Shown here: positions 8,134 to 16,724 of the stretch, in pieces
Numbering within the stretch: position 1 is the stretch's first letter
Layout of the letters: every line of letters starts with the position of its first letter
Assembly: GCF_001580045.1 (NCBI RefSeq)
Contig: NZ_LSZP01000060.1
Span: forward strand, 1-64,000
Source of the DNA: Cephaloticoccus capnophilus
Lineage (GTDB): Bacteria; Verrucomicrobiota; Verrucomicrobiia; Opitutales; Opitutaceae
Direction: 5' to 3'
DNA: 64,000 nucleotides
Made by a program: the position numbers and the translations under genes
Notes under the pieces: generated by a model
The model's input: only the letters and a program-made list of their open reading frames with translations
The model's database searches: none
What the model was told of the DNA's origin: nothing

Positions 8134-9528
8134 ATGCCGAATTTTCTTAAAACGCTAACAGATCGCTTCTTTTCCCCAGGGGCGCTAGTCATCGTAAGCT
8201 TGGCGGTACTGAGTTCACTCGTTGTGATACTGCTGCCAGTTGAGAAGCCTGAAGGCATTCAGTATTGGGTTTTCTCCAGCCATCACGGCGAAGCGAGAGT
8301 TGAAGACATTGCTGAGTGGAACCGGTCGCATCCCGATAAGCCCGTGGTTATGAAGTTGATGCACATGGCCGCCATTGAGCGGGGGATGCTCTCGGGCTTC
8401 CTAAGCGGCACGCCACTGGCAGATATAATTGAATCCAACCATGATGTTTATCCCAAAGCCTTTCTCGGCCCACTTGATCAGATTGGTTTCCTAGACCTTA
8501 CGGATCGGCTACACGATGAGGGGCTCTATGAGCAATTCAACGCGCCCTCATTTTCTACCATGACCTCGCGTGGTCGGATATTTGGTCTACCCAAAGATGT
8601 GCACCCAGTGCTACTGGGCTATCATGTAGACCTAGTGGAGGAAGCAGGTATTGATGTTAACGAAATCGAAACTTGGGAGGATTACTTCCGCGTGATGCGA
8701 CCGCTAATGGTAGACCGTGATGGCGACGGACGTCCCGACCGCTATTTACTTAACCTCTCAGAAACCGACACAGAGCTCTTGCTGCTATTGATGATGCAAA
8801 ATGATGGAGTCTTTTTCGACGAAAATGACGTACCCATATTCGCCAATGAGCGCAATGCTCGCTCCCTCGCAACAATCATCACTTGGCTTACTGGGCCTGA
8901 TCGCGTTGCGGCTCCAGTCACCTCAGGCCCTTCTGGATTTCGTCAGCACCTCGACGCCTTCGTAGTGGGTAATCTATTCCCCGACTGGGTTTATGGAGAT
9001 TGGAAAATAAATAACCCCGCTATGGCTGGAAGGATAAGGCTCATGCCCCTACCGGCTTGGGAGCCCGGTGGGCGACGTACCAGTGTGATGGGCGGCTCCA
9101 ATATTGGGATCAATAAGCACAGCCCTTATGTTGAAGAGAGTTGGGAAATCGCAAAGATGCTCTACACCTCAGCCAGGGGAGCAGAAAAGATCTGGCAGAC
9201 AACGAACATTCTCTCTCCCGTTAAAACGCTCTGGGATGAGCCATTTTATCATGAGCCCGACCCTTTCGTCGGTGGTCAGCGAGCAGGGACACTCTATATT
9301 GAACAAGCACCGCATGTGCCGGAGCGGCCCTCATCGCCCTACAAAAACACCGCATTTGGGCAAGTCAGCGCCGCTGCGATTGCACTCCGAGCCTACGCTG
9401 AACAAAACAGTATCTATGAAGTTGATCGCCTGATCCCCGAGGCACTGCGACTCCTAAAAGAAAGGGAAAGTGCGCTTAAACGCCTCATATCGAGAAACGT
9501 GTTTCAAGAGGGATATCTCGATCAGTGA
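8134..9528 (+). CDS. membrane-anchored extracellular solute-binding protein, copy 2
   Basis: 464 residues, colinear with the protein at 2934 and identical at most positions of the central part: PKAFLGP, GLYEQFN, WEDYFRVMRPLMVD, FANERNARSLAT, and a DRDGDGRPDRY acidic loop. It has the same N-terminal anchor (DRFFSPG followed by a hydrophobic segment) and no lipobox. The divergence falls in patches (for example residues 105-115 and 215-230), which would fit different ligands after duplication. It follows the receptor and its terminator by about 100 bp, so it probably has its own promoter. No permease or ATPase is linked. Confidence 0.8.
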   Translation: MPNFLKTLTDRFFSPGALVIVSLAVLSSLVVILLPVEKPEGIQYWVFSSHHGEARVEDIAEWNRSHPDKPVVMKLMHMAAIERGMLSGFLSGTPLADIIESNHDVYPKAFLGPLDQIGFLDLTDRLHDEGLYEQFNAPSFSTMTSRGRIFGLPKDVHPVLLGYHVDLVEEAGIDVNEIETWEDYFRVMRPLMVDRDGDGRPDRYLLNLSETDTELLLLLMMQNDGVFFDENDVPIFANERNARSLATIITWLTGPDRVAAPVTSGPSGFRQHLDAFVVGNLFPDWVYGDWKINNPAMAGRIRLMPLPAWEPGGRRTSVMGGSNIGINKHSPYVEESWEIAKMLYTSARGAEKIWQTTNILSPVKTLWDEPFYHEPDPFVGGQRAGTLYIEQAPHVPERPSSPYKNTAFGQVSAAAIALRAYAEQNSIYEVDRLIPEALRLLKERESALKRLISRNVFQEGYLDQ

Positions 9529-9550
9529 GGGAAGGTCCTTTCCCTCACTG
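9523..9550 (+). terminator. hairpin overlapping the stop codon of the second binding-protein gene
   Basis: CAGTGAGGGA (9523-9532) pairs with TCCCTCACTG (9541-9550), and the inner bases AAGG/CCTT extend the stem with a one-base bulge. The TGA stop is inside the stem. There is no T-run after it, so it may act as an mRNA 3'-end stabiliser rather than a terminator. Confidence 0.55.
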
Positions 9551-9656
9551 CCCTAGGGCTCTTCTTTGGGGCCCCGAGTCTGTCTGACTATCTCGTTGGG
9601 GCTTGGCCGAGTAGCTGTGCACACAGGGTACAGCCGCTCGGCCTTTAGCTCACCAA

Positions 9657-10394
9657 CTAAAGCTCGCGTATCCAAATGTTACGGAAGCTGACCTGCTCTC
9701 CGTGGTCTTGCAGCATAAGCGGCGCGGGGCCGTGCGGACTGTAAGAGGGAGGATCGCGGTATTCGGTTTTCCCTGACAAGGTAACGTTGTTTTGGACGAT
9801 GACGCCGTTATGTATCACGGTGATGCGTGCCGGCGAGATCAGACCGCCGCCCTGCGAGAAACGGGGGGCCGTCCAAATGATGTCATAGGTCTGCCACTCG
9901 CCCGGTGCGCGCGAGGCATTTACCAAGGGGATAGCCTGCTTGTAAATCGCGGCAGCCTGACCGTTCACGTAAGTTTTATTCTCGTAGCTATCGAGCACCT
10001 GCACTTCGTAGCGCTGTTGAAGGAAAACGCCGCTATTACCCGGCCACTGCCCGGTCTTCTTCTCGGCATAGATGGGCGTGCGCCATTCAATGTGGAGCTG
10101 GGCGTCACCGAAGCTACGTTTCGTGCGAATGTCCTTGGTGCCAGGTACAACGGTGAGAATGCCCCCCTCCTCTACCTGCCAAGATGCGTCACCGCCCTCC
10201 ACACTCTCCCACTCGGAAATTCCGGAGCCGTCGAAAAGCACAATCGCATCCGACGGTGCAGCATTTAAGGGAGTAGCGACGTGCGCCGGCTCCGGTGCCC
10301 AAACTTCGTTATCAAGGGGCGGGGGATCCACTTGTGCGTTTACAGATGCAGCGGCAATTGCCGCCCCAGTGTTAAGAGTGCCTTTGATTGTCAT
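9657..10394 (-). CDS. DUF1080 / 3-keto-disaccharide hydrolase domain protein
   Basis: 245 residues with a short N-terminal leader (about 20 residues, AAIAAASVNA) that may be a signal peptide. The DUF1080 jelly-roll domain follows: IVLFDGSGISEWES, EWRTP, GNSGVFLQQRYEVQVLDSYEN, AIYKQ, WQTYDIIWTAPRF, ITVIHNGVIVQNN, and at the end ICMR-like FRNIWIREL. The family is known for hydrolysis of 3-keto-glycosides made by Gfo/Idh/MocA-type oxidoreductases. It shares the region with a GH4 enzyme and a Gfo/Idh/MocA oxidoreductase, which supports a 3-keto-sugar route. It is transcribed toward the second binding-protein gene. Confidence 0.85.
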   Translation of the reverse strand: MTIKGTLNTGAAIAAASVNAQVDPPPLDNEVWAPEPAHVATPLNAAPSDAIVLFDGSGISEWESVEGGDASWQVEEGGILTVVPGTKDIRTKRSFGDAQLHIEWRTPIYAEKKTGQWPGNSGVFLQQRYEVQVLDSYENKTYVNGQAAAIYKQAIPLVNASRAPGEWQTYDIIWTAPRFSQGGGLISPARITVIHNGVIVQNNVTLSGKTEYRDPPSYSPHGPAPLMLQDHGEQVSFRNIWIREL

Positions 10395-10621
10395 GATTTT
10401 GAGGTTTCAGCTTACAGTTAAGTTACCCAAGCCGACTTAACAGGCTCGTGGAAACTGCGGTGAAGAATGAGGGATGGCTACGTAGCGCAATACCTGATTT
10501 CCCCCGCCCCGACCTAAAGAAAACTAGAACCTAAGCTGCTAGGACACGTAGCCGGATTGATACCCTCGGTGCAGGCGGCGTTGCCCTACGCGCTGTTTCG
10601 TTTTGGCAGAGGCAGCACGCC

Positions 10622-11236
10622 TCACCGATAGGTAAAGGCGTGGCAAATGGCGGCACCGGCGGCATCGGCTTCGTCGGGCGCGAGTGTCGCGCCGTGCCCC
10701 ACAAGCCCCATCACCATTTTTTGCATTTGCTCTTTGCTGGCGCGGCCTGTGCCAACGACCGCCTGCTTAATCCGTGTAGGCCCGTATTCGAAAATCGGCA
10801 GCGCGCGCAGTGCGGCCGCGGCGATTGCCGCGCCGCGCGCAGCACCGAGGATTTGCGCCGTCTGAAAATTCTGCACGTAGATGGATTGCTCGACTGCAAC
10901 ATGCTGAACCTCGTGCCCGTCGAGCGCAGCACTCACTGCGCGGTGGATGGTTGCCAGTGCCTCCGGCATCGGCACGCGCGGCGAGATCGTAACGGTGCGG
11001 CAGTGCAGCAAGAGTGGCATACGGCCCGTGCGAAATTCCACAACGGCAAGCCCCGTTCCGCGCAGACTTGGGTCGATGCCGAGCACTTGCCCCTCAAAAG
11101 CGCCGCGGCCCGCGTGCGCCCCACCGGCTTGGCGCGCCGCCGTAATGGCAGATGCACTACTTCGACCGCGCGCACCGCCGCTGCGCGGCACACTTAATCC
11201 GGCGAGCTTCGCCGCCCACATTTGCCGAATGTTCAT
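10622..11236 (-). CDS. ruvC: Holliday junction resolvase RuvC
   Basis: 204 residues. The RuvC core begins at about residue 50 with VLGIDPSLRGTG (catalytic Asp55). It continues with VAVEQSIYVQNFQTA (catalytic Glu) and ends with DEADAAGAAICHA (last two acidic residues). It is a dimeric endonuclease that resolves four-way junctions after RuvAB branch migration. The first 48 residues (MNIRQMWAAKLAGLS, then Ala/Gly/Arg-rich) are an extension beyond the usual 160-175 residues. No later ATG could serve as start. It overlaps the upstream yggS stop by four bases (ATGA), so it is translationally coupled. ruvA and ruvB are not in the window. Confidence 0.92.
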   Translation of the reverse strand: MNIRQMWAAKLAGLSVPRSGGARGRSSASAITAARQAGGAHAGRGAFEGQVLGIDPSLRGTGLAVVEFRTGRMPLLLHCRTVTISPRVPMPEALATIHRAVSAALDGHEVQHVAVEQSIYVQNFQTAQILGAARGAAIAAAALRALPIFEYGPTRIKQAVVGTGRASKEQMQKMVMGLVGHGATLAPDEADAAGAAICHAFTYR

Positions 11237-12078
11237 GCGGTGCTGTCCTCGCTAGGTTTCGCCTTTTCCGTCTCCAGTGCGCCACTTGGCCAGTAATGGC
11301 TATCGGGAGTCGCGCGAGCACCGAAGATCGCTTGGCCCACGCGGACGACACTCGCGCCTTCCTCAATCGCCAACTCGAAGTCGCCACTCATCCCCATCGA
11401 GAGTTCGTCCAAAGAGATGCGACTAGGCGCGTCTTGTCGGAGCCTCTCGCGCAACTCGCGCAAAACCACGAAGCAACGGCGCACGCGCTCGGCGTCATCG
11501 GAAAATACCGCGAGCGTCATTAGCCCGCGCACGCGCAGCGCGCTAAAGCTGGGCAGCTCGCGCAAAAACGCGGCGACCTCTTCTGGCGGCAGCCCGTACT
11601 TGTTGGCCTCACCCGAGGTGTTGACCTGCACAAAGACATCGAGCCCGCGCCCCTCAGCCTGCAAACGGCGTTCCAATGCCTCGGCCACGCGCAAGCTATC
11701 GAGTGCCTGAAACTCGCTGGCGCAGCGGGCGACGAGCTTCGCCTTATTCGTCTGCAAGTGGCCAATCACCGACCAGCGCAAGTCGGGCAATTCCGTGCAC
11801 AGCGCCTCCCATTTCGTGTGTGCCTCTTGTGGTTTGTTTTCCCCGAAAATGCGGACCCCTGCTGCATAGGCGAGCCGCACTACTTCGGCTGGTTTGGTTT
11901 TACTCACAGGCAAAAGCCTCACCTCCGACGGGGCGCGCCCGACACGCGCGCAAGCCGCCGCGATTCGCGCATTCACCGCAGCGAGATTCGCACGAAACCT
12001 CTCAACGCTCTCAGCCTCCGGCCAGCAGTTGTGTTGATCGTTTTTCAGAGCGGTAGTCGTAGAGTCATTAAGGTTCAT
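11233..12078 (-). CDS. yggS: YggS/PROSC family PLP-binding protein
   Basis: 281 residues with a single alanine-racemase-like TIM barrel. The PLP lysine lies in LLPVSKTKP (Lys60). Further family motifs are FGENKPQEAHTKW, WSVIGHLQTNKAK, VQVNTSGEANKYG, RGLMTLAVF and LSMGMSGDFELAIEEGAS. The family keeps pyridoxal phosphate homeostasis and has no racemase activity. It is third in the reverse operon recF-TSUP-yggS-ruvC, 35 bp after the TSUP stop and overlapping ruvC. The C-terminal tail of about 25 residues is longer than usual. Confidence 0.92.
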   Translation of the reverse strand: MNLNDSTTTALKNDQHNCWPEAESVERFRANLAAVNARIAAACARVGRAPSEVRLLPVSKTKPAEVVRLAYAAGVRIFGENKPQEAHTKWEALCTELPDLRWSVIGHLQTNKAKLVARCASEFQALDSLRVAEALERRLQAEGRGLDVFVQVNTSGEANKYGLPPEEVAAFLRELPSFSALRVRGLMTLAVFSDDAERVRRCFVVLRELRERLRQDAPSRISLDELSMGMSGDFELAIEEGASVVRVGQAIFGARATPDSHYWPSGALETEKAKPSEDSTA

Positions 12079-12113
12079 TTTTGGTCACTTGCTTAGCTTG
12101 GGCGGCGAACAAC

Positions 12114-12929
12114 TTATCCCGCCCAAGAGCGGTAGAGCAGGTTTAATCCGGCGACGACAGACAGGACGAGTGCGATCATTTCAAAAAGCTGCTGCTTCAT
12201 TTTTTGCAGAACGACGCGCCCGATCAGCGTCCCGACAAAGACCGCAGGCGCGAGGATCAGATTCCCTTTTGCGCTTTCCCAATTGATGAGCCCAAGGTCC
12301 ACCATGAAGGGCACTTTAAAACAATTCATAAGCAGGTAAAAATAAGCCGCTGTGCCCATGAACTGCAGCTTCGGCAACCGCATCGCCAGCAGGTAAATCG
12401 CCATAATCGGCCCGGCCGCATTGGCGACCAAGGTCGTAAACCCGGCCATGATCCCAAAGGTAGCGACAAACCCAGTGCCATGAGTTTTCTGATCCGCAGT
12501 GGCGGTGGCCTTACGCAAAGCCGACGGGCCGCCAACGCGTGTCCCGCCAGACGAGCGGGGCTTTGTCCCTTGGCGGATGAGATGCACCGCGATAAACACC
12601 AAAATAATCGTCCCGATGAAAGCGCCCGCTTGCGCGTTCGTGAGGTGCCCCATCGCAAAATAGCCACAAACAACGCCCAGCCCCGTCCACGGAAACAGCT
12701 TTAGGAGCATCGCCCACTGCGCATCCTTTCGGTAAGCGGCGACTGCCACGCAGTCCCCCATGATCAACATCGGGAGCACGAAGCCCGACGAGAGCTTTGC
12801 CGGCATCAGATTCGCAAAAAGCACGATTCCCAACATCCCCAGCCCGGCGATTCCAGTTTTTGAGACACCGATGATAAATGCGCAGGCCGCCGCCAGCACC
12901 CACTCGCCCAACCCCCACTCGGCTAGCAT
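12114..12929 (-). CDS. TSUP (TauE/SafE) family membrane transporter
   Basis: 271 residues, nearly all hydrophobic, with about eight membrane segments. It has the glycine-rich repeats of this family: an N-terminal half around [19 protein letters not shown] and a C-terminal half with [19 protein letters not shown]. Members export or import sulfite, sulfoacetate or related organosulfur anions. No sulfur gene is nearby, so the substrate is open. Its ATG overlaps the recF stop by seven bases (12923-12929), which indicates coupling. Confidence 0.88.
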   Translation of the reverse strand: MLAEWGLGEWVLAAACAFIIGVSKTGIAGLGMLGIVLFANLMPAKLSSGFVLPMLIMGDCVAVAAYRKDAQWAMLLKLFPWTGLGVVCGYFAMGHLTNAQAGAFIGTIILVFIAVHLIRQGTKPRSSGGTRVGGPSALRKATATADQKTHGTGFVATFGIMAGFTTLVANAAGPIMAIYLLAMRLPKLQFMGTAAYFYLLMNCFKVPFMVDLGLINWESAKGNLILAPAVFVGTLIGRVVLQKMKQQLFEMIALVLSVVAGLNLLYRSWAG

Positions 12930-14095
12930 GGCACGTTCTCCTTTGGCTGAACTTCTGTAGTTATAAGCTCATTACGCTCTGGATTTCTTTCGGTAAACTT
13001 CCCGCCACTGACCTCAAAAATCTGCCACTCACCCAAGCTCGTATCGGGCGGCTGCGTGCCCGTCGCGATGATTTGGCTTTCGGCGTCAATCGCCGCCCAA
13101 AATCGCTGCCGCCGCTGGGGGTCGAGCTCACCCAGCACATCGTCGGCCAAGAGCACGGGGCGGATTCCCGTTTTGGCGCGAAACCACTGCACCTGTGCTA
13201 AACGCAGCGCGAGGACGAGCCCACGCTGTTGCCCTTCAGAGGCGTAGTCGCCTGCAGCCTGCCCATCGTGCAAAAACAAAAAATCGTCGCGGTGCGGCCC
13301 ATTTAGCGTGCTCCGAAACTGCCGATCGCGCTCCCGTCCCTTGGCCCAACGCTCGATCCACGTGCCCTCGTTTTGGGCATCGAAATTCGGTGCGTAACGC
13401 AGCGCCGCTTCGCCGCTGGCCCCTCCAAGTTTTACTCCAGCTTCGCGGAGTAGCTCGCTCAACTCATCGAGCCCCGTGTGTCGCCGTGAGACGATCTGCG
13501 CCGCTGCAGGCGCCATTGTCTGCTCAAAGGCGGTAAGAGCGGCATCACTCGCCCCCGTTTTTAGCAAACTATTCCGACTCGCCAGCGCACGGTGATAGCT
13601 CTGCAAGCTGCGCAGATACTCTGCATCGACCGCTGCGAGTGTCAGGTCGAGCCACCGCCGCCGCAGTGCAGGCGCACCGCGCAACAAGGCCATGTCCTGC
13701 GAAGAAAACACCACGCACGGGAATTGCCCAAGATGAGCCCCCAGCCGCGCGACTCGCTCGCCGTCGCGCCAAAGCTCGCGCCCGTCTGTGCGCAGCTTGA
13801 TGATCAACTCGACTGCTTCACCGAGCGCTCCACCGGTCGCCGCCCGAGACAGCGAAGCCCCATTGCCGACCGCAACCTCGCAGCGAATCGCCGCTTCGCG
13901 TGCGTCGTTGGCGATTAAGTGCCGTGTCTCGCGCGTGCGAAACGAGCGCAGCGCAGTGATGAAGCCTGCCGCCTCTAGCAGATTGGTTTTTCCCTGCCCG
14001 TTTGGCCCGAGCAAAAAGCTCTGCCGCCCCCGAAATTCCAGCCGCGCAAAACTGATGTTTCTAAAGTTCTGAAGCGTGATTGAGCGCAGCCGCAT
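12923..14095 (-). CDS. recF: DNA replication/repair protein RecF
   Basis: 390 residues from ATG 14095 ([13 protein letters not shown]). An in-frame ATG at 14119 would add eight residues encoded by a palindrome. It is an SMC-like ATPase with Walker A GPNGQGKT at residues 30-37, signature SEGQQRGL and Walker [12 protein letters not shown]. It loads RecA at single-strand gaps with RecO and RecR. It is first in a four-gene reverse operon, not beside dnaN or gyrB as in many bacteria. A 17-bp palindrome (14098-14114) lies directly before the start and covers the ribosome-binding region. Confidence 0.93.
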   Translation of the reverse strand: MRLRSITLQNFRNISFARLEFRGRQSFLLGPNGQGKTNLLEAAGFITALRSFRTRETRHLIANDAREAAIRCEVAVGNGASLSRAATGGALGEAVELIIKLRTDGRELWRDGERVARLGAHLGQFPCVVFSSQDMALLRGAPALRRRWLDLTLAAVDAEYLRSLQSYHRALASRNSLLKTGASDAALTAFEQTMAPAAAQIVSRRHTGLDELSELLREAGVKLGGASGEAALRYAPNFDAQNEGTWIERWAKGRERDRQFRSTLNGPHRDDFLFLHDGQAAGDYASEGQQRGLVLALRLAQVQWFRAKTGIRPVLLADDVLGELDPQRRQRFWAAIDAESQIIATGTQPPDTSLGEWQIFEVSGGKFTERNPERNELITTEVQPKENVPC

Positions 14096-14097
14096 AA

Positions 14098-14114
14098 AGT
14101 GGTCAGTGACCACT
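14098..14114. repeat. micro-palindrome AGTGGTC-AGT-GACCACT at recF start
   Basis: Perfect 7-bp stem around AGT, three bases upstream of the recF start. In mRNA it would cover the ribosome-binding region. The sequence and the bases after it (CTCCCATT) match the left end of the large repeat at 43987-44010 (GCGGTC-AGT-GACCGC, then TTCCATT). Confidence 0.7.
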
Positions 14115-14290
14115 CCCATTCACCTCTCGGGCAGAATGCAACACGCAAGGTAATCTCCCAGCTGACGGCCACTCGGGTCTGCTCCCGTTTCAAGCGCGAG
14201 CCGCGCTGCTGCCCTCCCCCATCCTTCACACGCAAACAAAGGTACTGCTGCACAAAGAATAGCTTTCAGCGCGCCAAGCGGCTCTGCTAT
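14098..14290. repeat. degenerate/scrambled remnant of the large repeat family
   Basis: It holds three pieces also found in the full copies: the AGT palindrome with CCCATT (14098-14120); a block at 14175-14212 with GTCTGCTCCCGTTTCAAGCG and GAGCCGCGCTGCTGC, matching 48521-48560 and 62001-62036; and GCCAAGCGGCTCTG near 14272-14286, one arm of the third hairpin at 48643-48657. No complete hairpins or terminal repeats remain. It fills the recF-gmhA divergent gap and so carries or replaces their promoters. Confidence 0.6.
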
Positions 14291-14304
14291 TTCTGCTTGG
14301 CATC

Positions 14305-14862
14305 ATGATCTTCGCCGACGCGCTCCACGCTAGCCTCTCTGCGCTCAAAGCCCTCAAGACTATCCGCCCGCAAATCGACGATGCGGCAGCCCTCATCCTC
14401 GATACTCTCCGGCACGACAAAAAACTCCTCATCTGCGGTAACGGAGGCAGTGCCGCCGAAGCCTCGCACTTCGCCACCGAACTCGTGGGCCGCTACCAGA
14501 AAACCCGCGCCTCCCTCCCCGCTATTTCGCTCTCCAGCGACGGCTCGCTGCTGAGCTGCATCGGCAACGACTTTGGCTTTGAGCAAGTTTTCGCCCGCCA
14601 AATCGCCGGACTCGCCCGCCCAGGCGACCTCGTGGTTGCGATCAGCTCCAGCGGAAACTCACCCAACATCCTCGCCGCGCTCCACGAAGCGAAAACGCTC
14701 GGGCTGAGCAGCCTCGCCCTCCTAGGGCGTGGTGGAGGCGCTGCGGCCCCACTCGCCACTTGCGCGCTTACTATTCCCAGCGAAAGCGGGGCTGCCTGCC
14801 AAGAAGCCCACCTCTTTCTTATTCACTACTTCTGCGAATTGATCGACAGCGTACACGCCTAG
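14305..14862 (+). CDS. gmhA: phosphoheptose isomerase (SIS domain)
   Basis: 185 residues, one SIS domain: CGNGGSAAEASHFATEL, GNDFGFEQVF, DLVVAISSSGNSPNI, and QEAHLFLIHYFCELID at the end. The motif set is that of D-sedoheptulose-7-phosphate isomerase, which makes D-glycero-D-manno-heptose 7-phosphate for the LPS inner core. Together with waaA (53749) it supports an LPS-bearing envelope. A DiaA-like role is a less likely alternative. The gene starts 15 bp after a repeat remnant and is followed by a cyclophilin gene after 130 bp. Confidence 0.88.
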   Translation: MIFADALHASLSALKALKTIRPQIDDAAALILDTLRHDKKLLICGNGGSAAEASHFATELVGRYQKTRASLPAISLSSDGSLLSCIGNDFGFEQVFARQIAGLARPGDLVVAISSSGNSPNILAALHEAKTLGLSSLALLGRGGGAAAPLATCALTIPSESGAACQEAHLFLIHYFCELIDSVHA

Positions 14863-14992
14863 TCGACTCGCCGAGCGCGCGCTCACTCCTTAACTTTGAG
14901 CAAGCTCACCTGCTTCCCAAGCTCAGTGTTATATTAGGAACAGGCTCGACGCGTGTTAAGTCGCGCCATTCCTTCGCCGTCTTTATTCCATT

Positions 14993-15517
14993 ATGAGCAC
15001 TACCTCTTCCCCCGCCGAACAGGCCATCATCAAAACGACCTATGGCGACATGACCCTCGCCTTCTGGCCCGAAGTCGCCCCCAAGACTGTTGAGAATTTC
15101 AAAAAGCTCGCCCGCGAAGGGTTTTACAACGGCACCGCCTTTCACCGGATTATTAAAGGCTTCATGATTCAGGGTGGCTGCCCGAACACCAAACAAGGTG
15201 AGAGTGGTATGCCCGGTACAGGTGGCCCCGGCTACCAAATCGCGGCCGAGTTTAACGCACGCCCCCACGTTCGCGGCGTCATCTCGATGGCCCGCTCCTC
15301 GCATCCCGACTCCGCTGGCTCGCAATTCTTCATCGTTCACGGTGACGCCCGCTTCTTAGACAATCAGTACACGGCTTTCGGCGAGCTCGTCGCCGGCGAC
15401 GACGTGTTAGAGCGGATTGCGACCGTACCTACGCAAAACAGCGGTGGCGGCGAAAAAAGCACGCCCATCGATCGTATCGAGGTCCTCTCAATCGAGATCA
15501 CTCCCGCCGCGGCTTAA
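14993..15517 (+). CDS. cyclophilin-type peptidyl-prolyl cis-trans isomerase
   Basis: 174 residues without signal peptide, hence cytoplasmic. Cyclophilin motifs: FHRIIKGFMIQGGCP (catalytic Arg of FHR), GPGYQIAAEF, GVISMARSSHPDSAGSQFF, and TAFGELVAGDDVLERI. It catalyses proline isomerisation in folding proteins. It is followed by folA after 36 bp in the same direction, so the two may be cotranscribed. Confidence 0.92.
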   Translation: MSTTSSPAEQAIIKTTYGDMTLAFWPEVAPKTVENFKKLAREGFYNGTAFHRIIKGFMIQGGCPNTKQGESGMPGTGGPGYQIAAEFNARPHVRGVISMARSSHPDSAGSQFFIVHGDARFLDNQYTAFGELVAGDDVLERIATVPTQNSGGGEKSTPIDRIEVLSIEITPAAA

Positions 15518-15553
15518 CGCCTTCGGTACGAGTGAGCAGGCGCCTTCCGAGCT

Positions 15554-16048
15554 GTGAAAAAGCCCATCAACCTCGCCGTCGCGTGCAGTGAGAACCGAGT
15601 CATCGCGCGCGACGGGATGACGCCTTGGCGCATTCCCGAAGACCTTGAGCACTTTCACAGACTCACCGCTGGGCAAAGCGTCATCCTCGGTCGGCTCTGC
15701 TACGAGATTTGGCCGCGTGTGTCGCTTGATGGACGCACGCCCATCGTCATCACGCAAAACCGCGCGCTCGCCAAACCGGGTGTGCACATTGCGGCCGATG
15801 TCGCGGAGGCACTCGCCATTGCCCACAGCCTTCCGGGCGAAATCATGGTTTGTGGCGGGCAGCGGATTTACGAAGAACTCATCGACGCCGCTGACCGGAT
15901 TTATCTGACGATCGTCCACGTCGAAATCCCGGGAGATCGGTTTTTCCCCGAGTGGCGGCACCTCAGTTGGCGCGAGAGCGAGCGACGTACGTCGCAGGAT
16001 GCCCACTACCGCTACACCTTTTCGACGCTCGACCGCGTTCGCACTTAG
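15554..16048 (+). CDS. folA: dihydrofolate reductase
   Basis: 164 residues from a GTG start; no nearby ATG fits. DHFR motifs: LAVACSENRVIARDG, PWRIPEDLEHF with the catalytic acidic residue at Asp30, SVILGRLCYE, VCGGQRIYEELI, and DRIYLTIVHVEIPGDRFFPEW. It reduces dihydrofolate with NADPH to supply tetrahydrofolate. thyA is not adjacent. It is followed by a strong bidirectional terminator. Confidence 0.92.
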   Translation: MKKPINLAVACSENRVIARDGMTPWRIPEDLEHFHRLTAGQSVILGRLCYEIWPRVSLDGRTPIVITQNRALAKPGVHIAADVAEALAIAHSLPGEIMVCGGQRIYEELIDAADRIYLTIVHVEIPGDRFFPEWRHLSWRESERRTSQDAHYRYTFSTLDRVRT

Positions 16049-16080
16049 GAATTCGCGTAGTGCTAAAACCATTACAAAGA

Positions 16081-16118
16081 AAAGGCCGCCCTTCTACTGA
16101 AGGGCGGCCTTTCGCTTT
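16081..16118. terminator. bidirectional terminator between folA and the rnk-like gene
   Basis: Perfect 14-bp stem AAAGGCCGCCCTTC/GAAGGGCGGCCTTT with loop TACT. T-rich tails follow on both strands (CGCTTTT on +, TTTTCTTTG on -), suiting the convergent genes. Confidence 0.92.
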
Positions 16119-16147
16119 TCAAAGATTACACAGCGAGTCCGTTTCGC

Positions 16148-16564
16148 TTACGAAACGGGCGGCTGAATTACTTTACTGATGTAGAGTTGGCGAGTGCCGC
16201 CGGGGGTGCGCCAAATGAAGCTATCGCCTTCGGCGAAGCCGATGATCGCCATCCCGATCGGTGCGAGGATTGAGAGGCGGCCTTCCGCACCGTCTGCCTG
16301 CTCCGGGTAAACGAGCGTGTAGGTGTCCAGTTCGCCGCTTTCTTTGTCTTCGATTTGCACAGTCGCTCCCATGATAACGACGTTTGAAGGGATGTCCGCT
16401 GGAGCCAGCACTTCGGCGCGCTTAAGCTCGGCTTGAAGCGGAGCGAGTGTCTCGCGCAAGCGGGGCTGGGATTGAATCGCCGTATCGACGAGCAAGCGCA
16501 GGCGGTCGTGGTCAGCCGTCGTGAGCCGAAGCCTTGGCAGAGAGTTGGTAGCTGTGTCGTTCAT
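16148..16564 (-). CDS. GreA/GreB C-terminal-domain protein, Rnk-like
   Basis: 138 residues. A short N-terminal helical part (about 50 residues) is followed by a GreA/GreB-type FKBP-like C-terminal domain: NVVIMGATVQIEDKESGE, YTLVYPEQADGAEGRLSILAPIGMAIIGFAEGD and a final Rossmann-free beta segment. This matches Rnk, the regulator of nucleoside diphosphate kinase, which binds RNA polymerase and lacks the Gre coiled coil. It lies directly downstream of ndk on the same strand, although a terminator separates them. A transcript-cleavage factor is unlikely given the short N-terminus. Confidence 0.8.
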   Translation of the reverse strand: MNDTATNSLPRLRLTTADHDRLRLLVDTAIQSQPRLRETLAPLQAELKRAEVLAPADIPSNVVIMGATVQIEDKESGELDTYTLVYPEQADGAEGRLSILAPIGMAIIGFAEGDSFIWRTPGGTRQLYISKVIQPPVS

Positions 16565-16619
16565 AAGTGTGTGTAAAAGGAGTTAGGGGTTAAGGAAGAG
16601 TGAGGAGTCAGTAGAGAGT

Positions 16620-16655
16620 GCACAAAACCCCGCAGCAGATAGGCGCTACGGGGTT
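16620..16655 (-). terminator. terminator after ndk
   Basis: On the reverse strand AACCCCG..AGC pairs with GCT..CGGGGTT around a small loop and runs into TTTTGTG. It lies 70 bp after the ndk stop and before the rnk-like gene. Confidence 0.75.
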
Positions 16656-16724
16656 CTTGGGCTTTCACGCCACGGCGATTTCACCGGCCGTGAATGCAAT
16701 AGGGTTTGGCGCTTTCGCGTTAGC

